Shown: positions 22,026 to 29,004 of the stretch, one piece after another
Layout: each line of letters opens with the position of its first letter
Numbering within the stretch: position 1 is the stretch's first letter
Source of the DNA: a virus
DNA: 31,763 nucleotides
IMG/VR virus record: IMGVR_UViG_3300025596_000016
Span: 1 to 31,763 of that record
Strand: one strand, 5' to 3'
Translations under genes and position numbers: made by a program
Notes under the pieces: model-generated
Databases searched by the model: none
What the model was told of the DNA's origin: nothing
The model's input: only the letters and a program-made list of their open reading frames with translations

Positions 22026-23978
22026 ATGTTATCAATTATCAATACAATCAAAAACAACCTTCGTACATCCGCTCAAGTAAACTCTAGTCTTATCAAGTTA
22101 AGAAGTATCATCAGTGATGAATACCAGCTAGAGGCAGAAATGTTAGAGGCATTCCTTGTGTTAGATACACAGGATAAGACACTAGCTAAAGCGTTAGATA
22201 ACGCTATTAATGGCGCAGAAGAGACTGAGATTCACCAAGTAGTAGCAGCGTTAAGCTACGTTATTCCAATGTATGGTATTGAAACTAAGGTAGGAGCATA
22301 CTATACTGACAAATGTAAGATAGCACTAGCTAGTATTATAGTTAAAGAGTACCACACTGTAGTTGGTGCAAGAGAAGATCAGAAGATAAGAACTATCAAT
22401 GGTCGTAAGGTAGCAACAGATCTACATTATCTACAAGCTAAAGACTATAAAGCAGTAGAAAAGAATATGTTAGATGGTATTCATTTTGAACCAGGTCAAA
22501 TGCCAACTAAGTATATTAAGACTAAGCCAGGAGCACCTAGATTAAAGGTTTGTAAACAACTTAAGAAGGTAGCTAAAGCAGTATCATCTATGAAGTTAAG
22601 AGTTGTCTCTGATATTAATAGAGATCAACTATTGGATGTACTACTAGCTGGAGATGATTACCTAGAAGCACTAGCTGGAAATGGTTCAGAGCATAGAATA
22701 GCGATGAAAGCTAGATTTACTCGTTATACAGAACTAACAGAGATGGTACAAGCTAGAAGTATGCTAGATGGTATGTATTTATCAGTCAACTTCTGTTACA
22801 GAAATAGAATGTACTACGATGTATCATTACAAACACTAAATCCTCAATCTAAGGTAGGAAAATACATGTATGAGGCTTACAAAGCTCGTAAATTAAATGA
22901 CTTAGACTACAAGAACTTAGCATTTGCAGCAGCATCAGCTGTAAGTAGATGTAAGTTAGAGGATGGAATAGCTATTTTTGAGGAGAATGAGGCTAGTATT
23001 AGGAAGACTTTACTATCAGAGGTAGATTTCTTAGAGTTAACGTATAATAAGCGCCTAGTGCAAGCTATAGATGACTATAGAACAGGTGTAAAGAGTAGAT
23101 TCCTACTACTATTAGATTATACAACTGGTGGATTAATACATTTCTCAAGTGGTTATACACAAGAGAAGCAATCTATGACATTAGCTAATATATTAGCATC
23201 AGAAGATATGCAAGATACACACCAAACTATGTTAGAGAGTATAGCTAAGGTTACTGGTCAGACAATGACGAGAAAAGATGCTAAGGTTATCAATCAATCT
23301 ATATTAGCAGGTGCAAGTGCAGAGTCAGCAACTAAGAAGTTCAATGAGCATTTTGGTCAAGAGCTATTAACAGTAGAAGAGCTAAATACTATAGGTACAG
23401 CAGTATATGGTCAAACATATAAGGCATTCAATAGCTATAATACTTGGGGAAGAAACCTACTTGACAATGACAACTCATCTCTTATGTTTACAATGAGTGA
23501 TGGAGTAAAGTGTATGAGCTCTGCTTATATTCAAGGTCAAGAAGTTAAGGTATATGTACCTACAACTAGTGGTATGAAGCAAATGACTATACATAGAAAT
23601 ATGCCATTACTAATAGATAATAAGTCAGGTACACCATTATTAGTAGGTGAATTTGCTAAGGCTAAGGTATCAGGATTCCTAGCTAATACTACTCATGCAG
23701 TAGATGGTAAAGCTATTAGAAAGATTGTACTAGCTATGGCTGAAGTAGGTGATGTAGGTATATTCATTCATGATAATATTGGTTGTTCAGGAGATGCTCA
23801 AGAAACAGTAAGAGAAGTTGCAAAAGCAGATATACAAGAGAACTTTGATAATCAAGTGTTCTTAGATATTCAGCATCAAGTAACTAACAATCGTACAGGA
23901 TCTTTAATTACAGTTCGTGATTACTCAGTAAGAGATATGGAAGTGCTAGAACTTTCAGACTCTTTTCTTCAAGCTTAG
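22026..23978 (+). CDS. Single-subunit T7-type RNA polymerase, compact form
   Basis: A 650-aa enzyme, shorter than T7 gp1 (883 aa). Motif A is DYTTGGLIHFSS (364-375) against T7 DGSCSGIQHFSA, with catalytic Asp364. Motif B is RKDAK (416-420) with the expected Lys420, continuing to ILAGA, so Ala428 occupies the place of T7 Tyr639 and Gly429 that of Gly640. The T7 'VHSQDGSHLRK' helix corresponds to THAVDGKAIRK (556-566). Motif C is IHDNIG (581-586), catalytic Asp583. The DxxGR motif is replaced by YRNR (258-261) followed by NPQS (272-275). The end, LELSDSFLQA, recalls the T7 C-terminal foot. The missing length is mostly N-terminal, where T7 holds its promoter-recognition domain. It probably transcribes middle or late phage genes. 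AAAGGA precedes the ATG. Confidence 0.9.
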   Translation: MLSIINTIKNNLRTSAQVNSSLIKLRSIISDEYQLEAEMLEAFLVLDTQDKTLAKALDNAINGAEETEIHQVVAALSYVIPMYGIETKVGAYYTDKCKIALASIIVKEYHTVVGAREDQKIRTINGRKVATDLHYLQAKDYKAVEKNMLDGIHFEPGQMPTKYIKTKPGAPRLKVCKQLKKVAKAVSSMKLRVVSDINRDQLLDVLLAGDDYLEALAGNGSEHRIAMKARFTRYTELTEMVQARSMLDGMYLSVNFCYRNRMYYDVSLQTLNPQSKVGKYMYEAYKARKLNDLDYKNLAFAAASAVSRCKLEDGIAIFEENEASIRKTLLSEVDFLELTYNKRLVQAIDDYRTGVKSRFLLLLDYTTGGLIHFSSGYTQEKQSMTLANILASEDMQDTHQTMLESIAKVTGQTMTRKDAKVINQSILAGASAESATKKFNEHFGQELLTVEELNTIGTAVYGQTYKAFNSYNTWGRNLLDNDNSSLMFTMSDGVKCMSSAYIQGQEVKVYVPTTSGMKQMTIHRNMPLLIDNKSGTPLLVGEFAKAKVSGFLANTTHAVDGKAIRKIVLAMAEVGDVGIFIHDNIGCSGDAQETVREVAKADIQENFDNQVFLDIQHQVTNNRTGSLITVRDYSVRDMEVLELSDSFLQA

Positions 23979-24201
23979 GCTTGGCTCTGCGAGGGTAGAG
24001 TATAGACTATCTAATGGTTTATACTGTGTCCTCAATTATAAAGCACCTAGCATGCTCTAGGTTATATTAATTGATACGATACTAAAGAGTAAATTTTAGA
24101 TGTACTACAAGATGTAGTAGTCAGACTCGACGGTTTAGCACATCGCATTCGCTCTGTTAAATGAATATATTGATATATAAATTAACGGTGTAGGAGCCAA
24201 A
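23979..24201 (+). other. Structured intergenic stretch after the RNA polymerase gene
   Basis: In 223 bases with no convincing gene there are several perfect inverted repeats: CAAGC-TTAG-GCTTG over the polymerase stop (23971-23984), AGTATA/TATACT around 24000-24026, ACCTAG-CATGCT-CTAGGT (24045-24062), and TACTACA-AGA-TGTAGTA (24103-24119, 7 bp). None is followed by a T run. The stretch ends in AGGAG before the next gene. It may be an mRNA processing zone or a small RNA; I recognise no known RNA family. Confidence 0.45.
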
Positions 24202-24510
24202 ATGAACCATAAACCAGAACTATTACCACTAGCTTTTAATCAAGCAAAAGGTATTCAATCAAAGATTAGTGAGTTAAATATATCTAAGGATATGACTCAA
24301 GAAGCTAAGGATATTATAATCACTAAGCTAGCTACTGACAAAGCAATAACATCAGGAAAGCCATATACTTCACACCTATCAGGTATGGAATGGTATGTAG
24401 AATCCCTAGTTGAGAAATCTCAGTTAGATAAGAAAGCGCTTTTACAAGCACAGTACGATGAACTACTACCAGCTAATAGCTCATTTGATGAACTCGTAGG
24501 TATGATGTAA
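24202..24510 (+). CDS. Unknown helical protein (102 aa)
   Basis: AGGAG precedes the ATG. The protein is helical and polar: LAFNQAKGIQSKISELN, DMTQEAKDIIITKLATDKA, then a short block SHLSGMEWYVESLVEKSQ. No recognised motif. Its stop overlaps the start of a 25-codon frame (TAATG). Confidence 0.7.
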   Translation: MNHKPELLPLAFNQAKGIQSKISELNISKDMTQEAKDIIITKLATDKAITSGKPYTSHLSGMEWYVESLVEKSQLDKKALLQAQYDELLPANSSFDELVGMM

Positions 24511-24587
24511 TGTTATACATAGCTGTTGATGGAACAATCCATTCAAGTGCTGCTATGGTACAACAATATAACGCGGAGATCAGATAA
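24510..24587 (+). CDS. Very small coupled ORF (25 aa)
   Basis: TAATG joins it to the gene before and another TAATG joins it to a 16-codon frame after. The product begins MLYIAVDGTIHSSAAMVQQY. It shows weak likeness to the 38-aa product at 21319. Coupling on both sides supports translation, but the length makes this uncertain. Confidence 0.4.
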   Translation: MLYIAVDGTIHSSAAMVQQYNAEIR

Positions 24588-24637
24588 TGCAAGAAGGTAC
24601 AATAATAGAGCCAGAGTTTAATCCCTATTGGGATTAG
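24587..24637 (+). CDS. Possible 16-aa leader-type peptide ending in a hairpin
   Basis: The frame MQEGTIIEPEFNPYWD starts at a TAATG overlap and stops (TAG at 24635-24637) inside the 3' arm of a perfect 7-bp hairpin. A peptide read into a hairpin is the layout of a leader peptide, but it may equally be a chance frame. Confidence 0.25.
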   Translation: MQEGTIIEPEFNPYWD

Positions 24638-24793
24638 GAATAAAATACTACTAGACTGAGGGTGAGAGTCCATCTCGGTACGAAAGAGATCTAGTATATT
24701 GATGAATATATGTCCATATCGAGCGGTCTCAATCTACGCTTTTAGGATACACAGATATCTAAGTGGATATATATTTGTCAATAAGGAGATAAA
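24619..24793 (+). other. Structured non-coding stretch with nested stems
   Basis: It begins with TAATCCC-TATT-GGGATTA (24619-24636). Then TACTAGA (24649-24655) can pair with TCTAGTA (24690-24696), closing a loop that holds either GACT/AGTC and ATCTC/GAGAT arms or a GAGA-GTCCA-TCTC hairpin (24664-24676). The stem-closed part is 48 bases. Further on is ATATC-TAAGTG-GATAT before the next gene's AAGGAG. I see no tRNA features (too short, no anticodon arm) and no known ribozyme core. It may be a structured RNA or an mRNA-processing site. Confidence 0.4.
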
Positions 24794-25003
24794 ATGTTAA
24801 GTTATATAACCAAGAAAGTAGCAAGTGCTACAGCAATATTAGTTGACTCATCTATTATAGTGGGTAAAGTTGTGAAAAAGGATATAATAGCAATCCCAAA
24901 AGCAGCGAAAGATGGTTGGAGAGATGGATTATACTCAGACTCAGAACCTAAAGAATGTGATGGAATTACACCAGGTCACCAAAAGCAAAACCTTAAACCC
25001 TAA
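24794..25003 (+). CDS. Small protein of unknown function (69 aa)
   Basis: AAGGAG precedes the ATG. It starts MLSYITKKVASATAILVDSS and continues with a mildly hydrophobic, Lys-rich stretch (IIVGKVVKKDIIAIPKAAK), then a polar end. The N-terminal part could be an amphipathic membrane-surface helix. No known motif. Confidence 0.65.
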   Translation: MLSYITKKVASATAILVDSSIIVGKVVKKDIIAIPKAAKDGWRDGLYSDSEPKECDGITPGHQKQNLKP

Positions 25004-25061
25004 TATTTCACTATATAGGAAATATACTTATAGGTCGGTTATATACTAACTAGGAGCAGAA

Positions 25062-25265
25062 ATGCATATATTAGATCGAATTAGCCGTATAAAGATTAGT
25101 GCTTTACCAGCATTAAGATCACGGCTTATGGTTTCAGATGGACCAAAAGATGAAAAAGAGGTAGCTATTAGAGCAATTGATGAGAGACTCTCACCAAAGC
25201 GTTATTTAGCTCAAGTAGAAGAGGGTAAAATATCTATGGGTGACATAGCGGATATGTCTATATAA
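25062..25265 (+). CDS. Small protein of unknown function (67 aa)
   Basis: The ATG has TAGGAGCAGAA directly upstream, the same leader found before the gene at 26765. The protein is basic then acidic (RISRIKISALPALRSRLMVS, then KDEKEVAIRAIDERL) and ends MGDIADMSI. Helical and soluble by composition. No motif recognised. Confidence 0.65.
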   Translation: MHILDRISRIKISALPALRSRLMVSDGPKDEKEVAIRAIDERLSPKRYLAQVEEGKISMGDIADMSI

Positions 25266-25274
25266 GGAGTGAAT

Positions 25275-25481
25275 ATGTTCAAATGGTTAATAGAGTTGTT
25301 TATTGGAGAGGAAGAAGTTGTAGTTCGTAAGACTAGGGTTAGACTTAGTAGTCAAGCTAGGATGGATGTAGTTACAGACATCGTAATAAATAAGATAAAA
25401 GCAAAGACAGTAGCTAGACTTTATGATATAGATGTATCTACAGTATATAAAATAGTAAAAAGAGCAAAGTGTAAAGGATAG
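25275..25481 (+). CDS. Helix-turn-helix protein (68 aa)
   Basis: AAGGAG sits just before the ATG at 25275 (a GTG at 25269 is too close to it). Residues 1-12 are hydrophobic (MFKWLIELFIGE). The C-terminal 40 residues form a Hin/resolvase-like helix-turn-helix: INKIKAKTVARLYDIDVSTV then YKIVKRAK, with the pattern 'tvArlydIdvsTVyKivkr'. It probably binds DNA; with its hydrophobic N-terminus it could be membrane-associated. It may regulate the plus-arm or late genes. Confidence 0.7.
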   Translation: MFKWLIELFIGEEEVVVRKTRVRLSSQARMDVVTDIVINKIKAKTVARLYDIDVSTVYKIVKRAKCKG

Positions 25482-25483
25482 GT

Positions 25484-25612
25484 ATGAAATTCAAGATACT
25501 AAAGAACAAGTTAGATAAGTGGTATATAACACACGAAAAGAAAGTTATATACGGAATACTACTATTTGTAGTTATAGCTATATGTAGTTTGAACTATATG
25601 ACTCGGGGATAA
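25484..25612 (+). CDS. Small membrane protein (42 aa)
   Basis: The ATG follows AAAGGATAGGT, 2 bases after the upstream stop. Residues 1-20 are basic (MKFKILKNKLDKWYITHEKK) and residues 21-38 form one membrane helix (VIYGILLFVVIAICSLNY). The positive-inside rule gives a cytoplasmic N-terminus. Function unknown. Confidence 0.6.
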   Translation: MKFKILKNKLDKWYITHEKKVIYGILLFVVIAICSLNYMTRG

Positions 25613-25615
25613 GTA

Positions 25616-25732
25616 ATGAGTCTATGTAAAAGACTCTGGTCAATGTGGTATGGATTTACCCACTTTAGAGTATATCCTAGAGACTATGACGTAATAGCAT
25701 ATTTACATAAGAAATGTACAAAGGATAAGTAG
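25616..25732 (+). CDS. Small basic protein (38 aa)
   Basis: It starts 3 bases after the previous stop and its TAG overlaps the next GTG start. It begins MSLCKRLWSMWYGFTHFRVY and is rich in aromatic and basic residues. The stop and start overlaps in a tight gene string are the main support. No function recognised. Confidence 0.5.
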   Translation: MSLCKRLWSMWYGFTHFRVYPRDYDVIAYLHKKCTKDK

Positions 25733-25956
25733 TGAGCAAGAGAAATGATGAAGAGATGGCTGAGTTTAGACAGGAGATGCTAGATGAGGCTAGAGCTGAT
25801 GAATTGCATGAGATTAAACTACATGGTATTTATGACTATGCTTTAGAACAACATGAAGATGATATACAAGATGCTATAGATATACTTCATACGGTAACAG
25901 TAAAGCTTGCATCATATGGTTGGGAAGTAACGATTAAAGAGCTTGTAGATGTCTAA
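25732..25956 (+). CDS. Small acidic helical protein (74 aa)
   Basis: Starts at GTG within TAGTG, with AAGGATAAGTA just upstream. It is helical and acidic (EEMAEFRQEMLDEARADELH, EQHEDDIQDAIDILHTVTVK). The next gene starts inside its last codons. No known motif. Confidence 0.6.
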   Translation: MSKRNDEEMAEFRQEMLDEARADELHEIKLHGIYDYALEQHEDDIQDAIDILHTVTVKLASYGWEVTIKELVDV

Positions 25957-26038
25957 ACAAGATATGCTTACTTATATAGCATGGGTGGTAGTTTTAGCTG
26001 TACTAGCTATTGGAGCATTAATAATAACGAAAGGATAG
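25949..26038 (+). CDS. Small membrane peptide (29 aa)
   Basis: The ATG overlaps the end of the previous gene by 8 bases. The product is MSKQDMLTYIAWVVVLAVLA followed by IGALIITKG, one clean membrane helix with polar ends. It is the third very small membrane peptide in this arm. Confidence 0.55.
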   Translation: MSKQDMLTYIAWVVVLAVLAIGALIITKG

Positions 26039-26085
26039 AGATACCTAGTGTAAGAGTAAGAACTTGTGTCATAGAGGAGATATGT

Positions 26086-26337
26086 ATGAAACTAGAGTTA
26101 GATGAGATACAGTTTATGAAGATTGCTATAGATAATTCAGACCCGTTCTGTTCAGTAAAAGAAGCTAAGTCCAGAGTATATAGAACATCACAAAGTATAG
26201 CTGACTTAGAAAAACAGCTAGTTTTAGATAAGAGACACTTAGCACAACTAGAAGCTAGGGACAATATGGTCAAGAAGCTTAAAGACAAGCTGTCAGTAGA
26301 GTTAGAAAAAAAAATGATGCTATACAAGATGCTATAG
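26086..26337 (+). CDS. Coiled-coil protein (83 aa)
   Basis: GAGGAG sits just upstream of the ATG at 26086; longer upstream readings would overlap the membrane peptide without a site. The second half is a strong charged helix (SIADLEKQLVLDKRHLAQLE, MVKKLKDKLSVELEKKM), likely a coiled coil. The first 20 residues resemble the start of the 62-aa protein at 21751. No function recognised. Confidence 0.65.
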   Translation: MKLELDEIQFMKIAIDNSDPFCSVKEAKSRVYRTSQSIADLEKQLVLDKRHLAQLEARDNMVKKLKDKLSVELEKKMMLYKML

Positions 26338-26363
26338 CAATATGTGTAACTAAAGGATAAAAG

Positions 26364-26732
26364 ATGAAAGAGATAACAATAGATGGAATAACATACGATT
26401 TAGTAAAGAGAGAGAATTGTACTCTTCTCTCTTGGAGAATGCCAAATATAGAAGAGTTACTCAGTGCAGTAGACTATGGAAAACATGACCCTGCTACAAG
26501 TATGGAGGGATTTACTTCTAGTGGTTATTGGTCTTCTTCGTCAAATGTTTCAAATTCTAAGTATGCTTGGGGTGCGGACTTTGAGTTTGGCAATTCCTAC
26601 CGCTACTATAAGACAAATGAGTATTATGTTAGGTGTGTTAGAACAGATGAAAATGGTGACCTTGTTTGGGGTGAATCAAGTGATTACCCAATGACTTGGG
26701 AAGATGCTCAAGAATGGTGTAAAAAACAATAA
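26364..26732 (+). CDS. DUF1566 (Lcl C-terminal)-like protein
   Basis: A 122-aa protein with AAAGGATAAAAG upstream. It carries the DUF1566 pattern: SWRMPNIEELLSAVDYG (like 'WRLPt.eEL.sLvdy'), then GYWSSSS, AWGADFEFG and YVRCVRT. DUF1566 is a lectin-like (C-type-lectin or sulfatase-modifying-like) fold, usually found in exported or virion proteins. Here it has no signal peptide and lies among early-type small genes, which is odd. It may be a virion-attached binding protein expressed apart from the structural genes, or it may have been gained recently from a host. Confidence 0.75.
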   Translation: MKEITIDGITYDLVKRENCTLLSWRMPNIEELLSAVDYGKHDPATSMEGFTSSGYWSSSSNVSNSKYAWGADFEFGNSYRYYKTNEYYVRCVRTDENGDLVWGESSDYPMTWEDAQEWCKKQ

Positions 26733-26764
26733 ACAAAAGATAAGTAATGGCATTAGGAGCAGAA

Positions 26765-26953
26765 ATGAAATCAAAGAAGATAATAAAAAAGTTGGTAGTT
26801 AAGACTTTAAGGAATAGTGGTATAGTTGATCCTGATGATATTAACAGGATTTGGGAAACAAGTAGAAAAGAGATATTATCTTCTATGTATAAAGCTACAG
26901 ATATAGTTGTTTCTGATGCAATAGAGAAGACTTCTAGAAAGTACGAGCTATAA
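26765..26953 (+). CDS. Small protein of unknown function (62 aa)
   Basis: I chose the ATG at 26765 because TAGGAGCAGAA stands directly before it, exactly as before the gene at 25062; an ATG at 26747 in the same frame lacks such a site. The protein is Lys-rich (MKSKKIIKKLVVKTLRNSGI) with a helical second half. No motif recognised. Confidence 0.65.
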   Translation: MKSKKIIKKLVVKTLRNSGIVDPDDINRIWETSRKEILSSMYKATDIVVSDAIEKTSRKYEL

Positions 26954-26966
26954 AAAAGGGGAAAAT

Positions 26967-27335
26967 ATGGGAATATTTAGTAAGTTTAGAAGAAAGATAA
27001 AAGAAACGGTGTCAGAAATAAAAGAAGTAGTTGATGAAACTAAAGAAGTAGCTGAGAAAGTAGTAAGTCCAGCAACAGGGTCAGTGAAAGGAACAGTAAA
27101 GACAGTAGCAGGGACAGTAAAGAATACTACATCTAACATCATTGATACAATTAATCCTTTTAAGAAGATTGATGTAGGCGGTAAAATAGAAGATGTAACA
27201 TATAATTTCATGGGCAACTTATGGGATAGATGGTATTTAAGTGCAAAAAAGAATACTGCGGTGTGGTTTGAGAAAAATAAAAACTATGTGTACTTAATCG
27301 TATTATCGATTGTACTACTAAAAATCTTCTTCTAA
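26967..27335 (+). CDS. C-terminally anchored membrane protein with amphipathic repeats (122 aa)
   Basis: Starts after AAAAGGGG. Residues 1-65 are charged amphipathic helix with short repeats (KETVSEIKEVVDETKEVAEK, KGTVKTVAGTVKNT), apolipoprotein- or LEA-like. Residues about 105-122 (NYVYLIVLSIVLLKIFF) form a terminal membrane anchor. A tail-anchored protein with a soluble amphipathic region may coat or modify the inner membrane. No named family recognised. Confidence 0.65.
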   Translation: MGIFSKFRRKIKETVSEIKEVVDETKEVAEKVVSPATGSVKGTVKTVAGTVKNTTSNIIDTINPFKKIDVGGKIEDVTYNFMGNLWDRWYLSAKKNTAVWFEKNKNYVYLIVLSIVLLKIFF

Positions 27336-27414
27336 CTCTAACAGAGAATGCATCTATGTATTTACACTTGCATATACTTATACACCTCATTGACTTGACA
27401 AAAGGACTATAAAT

Positions 27415-28053
27415 ATGTTAAAAAAGTTAGACAAGCTGAGATATAAATTACAATCAGGTTTTTTAAAGATATTCGCTCATATAAAAATTCATCCATACCC
27501 ATTTTGGGTAGTAGTTGAACCAACGACTTTTAAACTAAAAGGCGATTCTTATTATGAAGTGAGAGACATTATTCAAGCAGGAGATATTATTCTTAGAGGT
27601 TATGATAAGTACCTTGATGGATATTTTATAGCAGGAAAGTATAGCCATGCATCGTTATATGTTGGTGGAGTCGATGAAAAGATAATACACTCAATGACAC
27701 CAGATGTACAATATACTGATTTAGTTAGTTTTATGAGAGCCGACAGAGTTGCAGTTATAAGGTTTCCACAACTAAAACACTCAAATATTATGGTCATTTT
27801 ACAAAGAGCTAAAGAAAAAATAGATGTTCCGTACGATTATGATTTTATATTTGAAGAAGAAGATAAAGTAAGTAGATTTTTTTCATGCAGTGAATTAATT
27901 TATTACATAATGAAGCCTTATCAATATATAACGAATTGGAAATTAAAAGAGACATCTGTACTTTTTGGATTAATCAAAAGAGATGTATTTTTCCCCGATG
28001 ATATTCTACCGACTACAGACAATACAAATGGCAAAGTTATTTGGAGTAAATAG
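27415..28053 (+). CDS. YiiX/C92-type permuted papain-fold hydrolase
   Basis: A 212-aa protein with AAAGGACT before the ATG. The permuted NlpC/P60-like pattern is present: AGDIILRG (55-62), GKYSHASLYVGG (74-85, His78), IIHSMTP (90-96), PYDYDFIFEEED (139-150) and FFSCSELIYYIM (156-166, Cys158). In this family the Cys and His form the catalytic pair. Enzymes of this kind act on lipid, peptide or peptidoglycan amide or ester bonds. There is no signal peptide, so it acts in the cytoplasm or is released at lysis. Its codon use looks more A+T-rich than the neighbours (TTTTTT, AAAAAA runs), which hints at a separate origin. Confidence 0.75.
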   Translation: MLKKLDKLRYKLQSGFLKIFAHIKIHPYPFWVVVEPTTFKLKGDSYYEVRDIIQAGDIILRGYDKYLDGYFIAGKYSHASLYVGGVDEKIIHSMTPDVQYTDLVSFMRADRVAVIRFPQLKHSNIMVILQRAKEKIDVPYDYDFIFEEEDKVSRFFSCSELIYYIMKPYQYITNWKLKETSVLFGLIKRDVFFPDDILPTTDNTNGKVIWSK

Positions 28054-28191
28054 AAAATACTCTAAAACTCTATTGTTTTGAGTTTACTCAAGCTATTATA
28101 GTGGCATCTTAGGGCTTAATAGCCTAAAAAACACACATACGAGCTATAAACATCCTCGAAGAAAGGTTTATGTATTAAATAAGGGAGATTG
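28054..28191 (+). promoter_or_regulatory. Gap before the nucleotide-metabolism genes with a palindrome
   Basis: This 138-base gap holds TTGAG-TTTA-CTCAA (28078-28091), then TATTAT (28094-28099), and a bulged hairpin TTAGGGCT-TAAT-AGCCTAA (28109-28127). No T run follows the hairpin. The palindrome next to a possible -10 is a plausible operator, but no clear -35 is visible. A promoter for the thyX operon is likely somewhere here. Confidence 0.35.
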
Positions 28192-29004
28192 ATGGGAACA
28201 CAAATATGTGAAACATGTAGGTATTGGAAGATGTCTCCAAAAACAACAGCAGTGATGGTATGTACAGAAGGTATAAACCATCTAGATTTTAGAGAAGTAG
28301 CACAGTGTGTTAACCATAAACAAAAAGGGGATAAAATGACAGTAGAATTATTAAGTGCAACAGACCTATGGGTCGCAGCTAGGGGAATCCGAAAGTGTTG
28401 GGCTTCAGAGGGTAAGTCAGATACTTATGTATGCGACAAAGGAACTTGTGTAGAACAGGTACTAGTAGGTAAAAATGATAAAGCTTTAATTCATAGAATT
28501 GGCAATAAGAATAAACATGCTTCGACTCTTGAACATTTGAACTACTCATTTGATATAGATGGTATTACTAGAGCTTGTTTACAAGAAGTAGTTAGACACA
28601 GACATGCAAGTATATCAGTAAAGTCTACTAGATATACTCTCAAAGAATTAAAAGGTGAACAACCGTTCTTACCAGATGAAGAAGATAACTATGATAGAGC
28701 ATCAGAGTATGTAGTATTTACAGATAATGCAGATGTTAACTATCACATTATTGCTGCACTAGATGGTATTCGTAAGTTAGTAGCTAGTGGTATAGCTAAT
28801 GATGTATCAAAGTACGCACTACCAGAATCATTCAAGACTAGTTTTGTATGGACTATTAATGCTAGATCGTTACAGAACTTCTTAGCATTACGTACTAACA
28901 AAGCAGCACTACAAGAAATCAGAGAACTAGCTTACGAGATTTATAGTAATCTCCCGGAAGATCACAAATATCTGTTTACAGAATTTTTATATGAGGAAGA
29001 GTAA
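28192..29004 (+). CDS. thyX: ThyX flavin-dependent thymidylate synthase with Cys-rich N-terminal extension
   Basis: ThyX methylates dUMP to dTMP using FAD and methylene-tetrahydrofolate. The signature RHRHASISVKSTRY (RHRxxSxxxxSxRY) is complete. The ATG at 28192 (GGGAGAT upstream) gives 270 aa; a second in-frame ATG at 28336 has AAAGGGGATAAA upstream and would give 222 aa, the usual ThyX size. The first 48 residues are not part of ThyX: ICETCRYWKM (CxxC), MVCTEG and AQCVNH suggest a small four-Cys zinc knuckle. With no stop between the two parts, either a fusion protein or two forms from two starts is expected. A MazG-like gene follows by TAATG overlap, giving a nucleotide-metabolism pair. 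Confidence 0.9.
   Translation: MGTQICETCRYWKMSPKTTAVMVCTEGINHLDFREVAQCVNHKQKGDKMTVELLSATDLWVAARGIRKCWASEGKSDTYVCDKGTCVEQVLVGKNDKALIHRIGNKNKHASTLEHLNYSFDIDGITRACLQEVVRHRHASISVKSTRYTLKELKGEQPFLPDEEDNYDRASEYVVFTDNADVNYHIIAALDGIRKLVASGIANDVSKYALPESFKTSFVWTINARSLQNFLALRTNKAALQEIRELAYEIYSNLPEDHKYLFTEFLYEEE

Noticed and set aside
22026-23978. Family A DNA polymerase
   Set aside because: Motif A has GLIHFSS as in RNA polymerases rather than SQIELR, and motif C is HDNIG with the preceding AVDGKAIRK helix of T7 RNA polymerase.
24649-24696. tRNA-like look (7-bp closing stem followed by an arm)
   Set aside because: Only 48 bases long, no anticodon arm, no TTCGA-type loop with 5-bp T-stem, no CCA context.
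24649-24700. Hammerhead ribozyme idea from CTGAGGG and CGAAA
   Set aside because: The needed CTGANGA core is not met and the third stem cannot be formed in the right place.
26364-26732. Diversity-generating retroelement target
   Set aside because: No reverse transcriptase and no template repeat with Ala/Asn-type variation is visible in the window; kept only as a comparison to test outside it.
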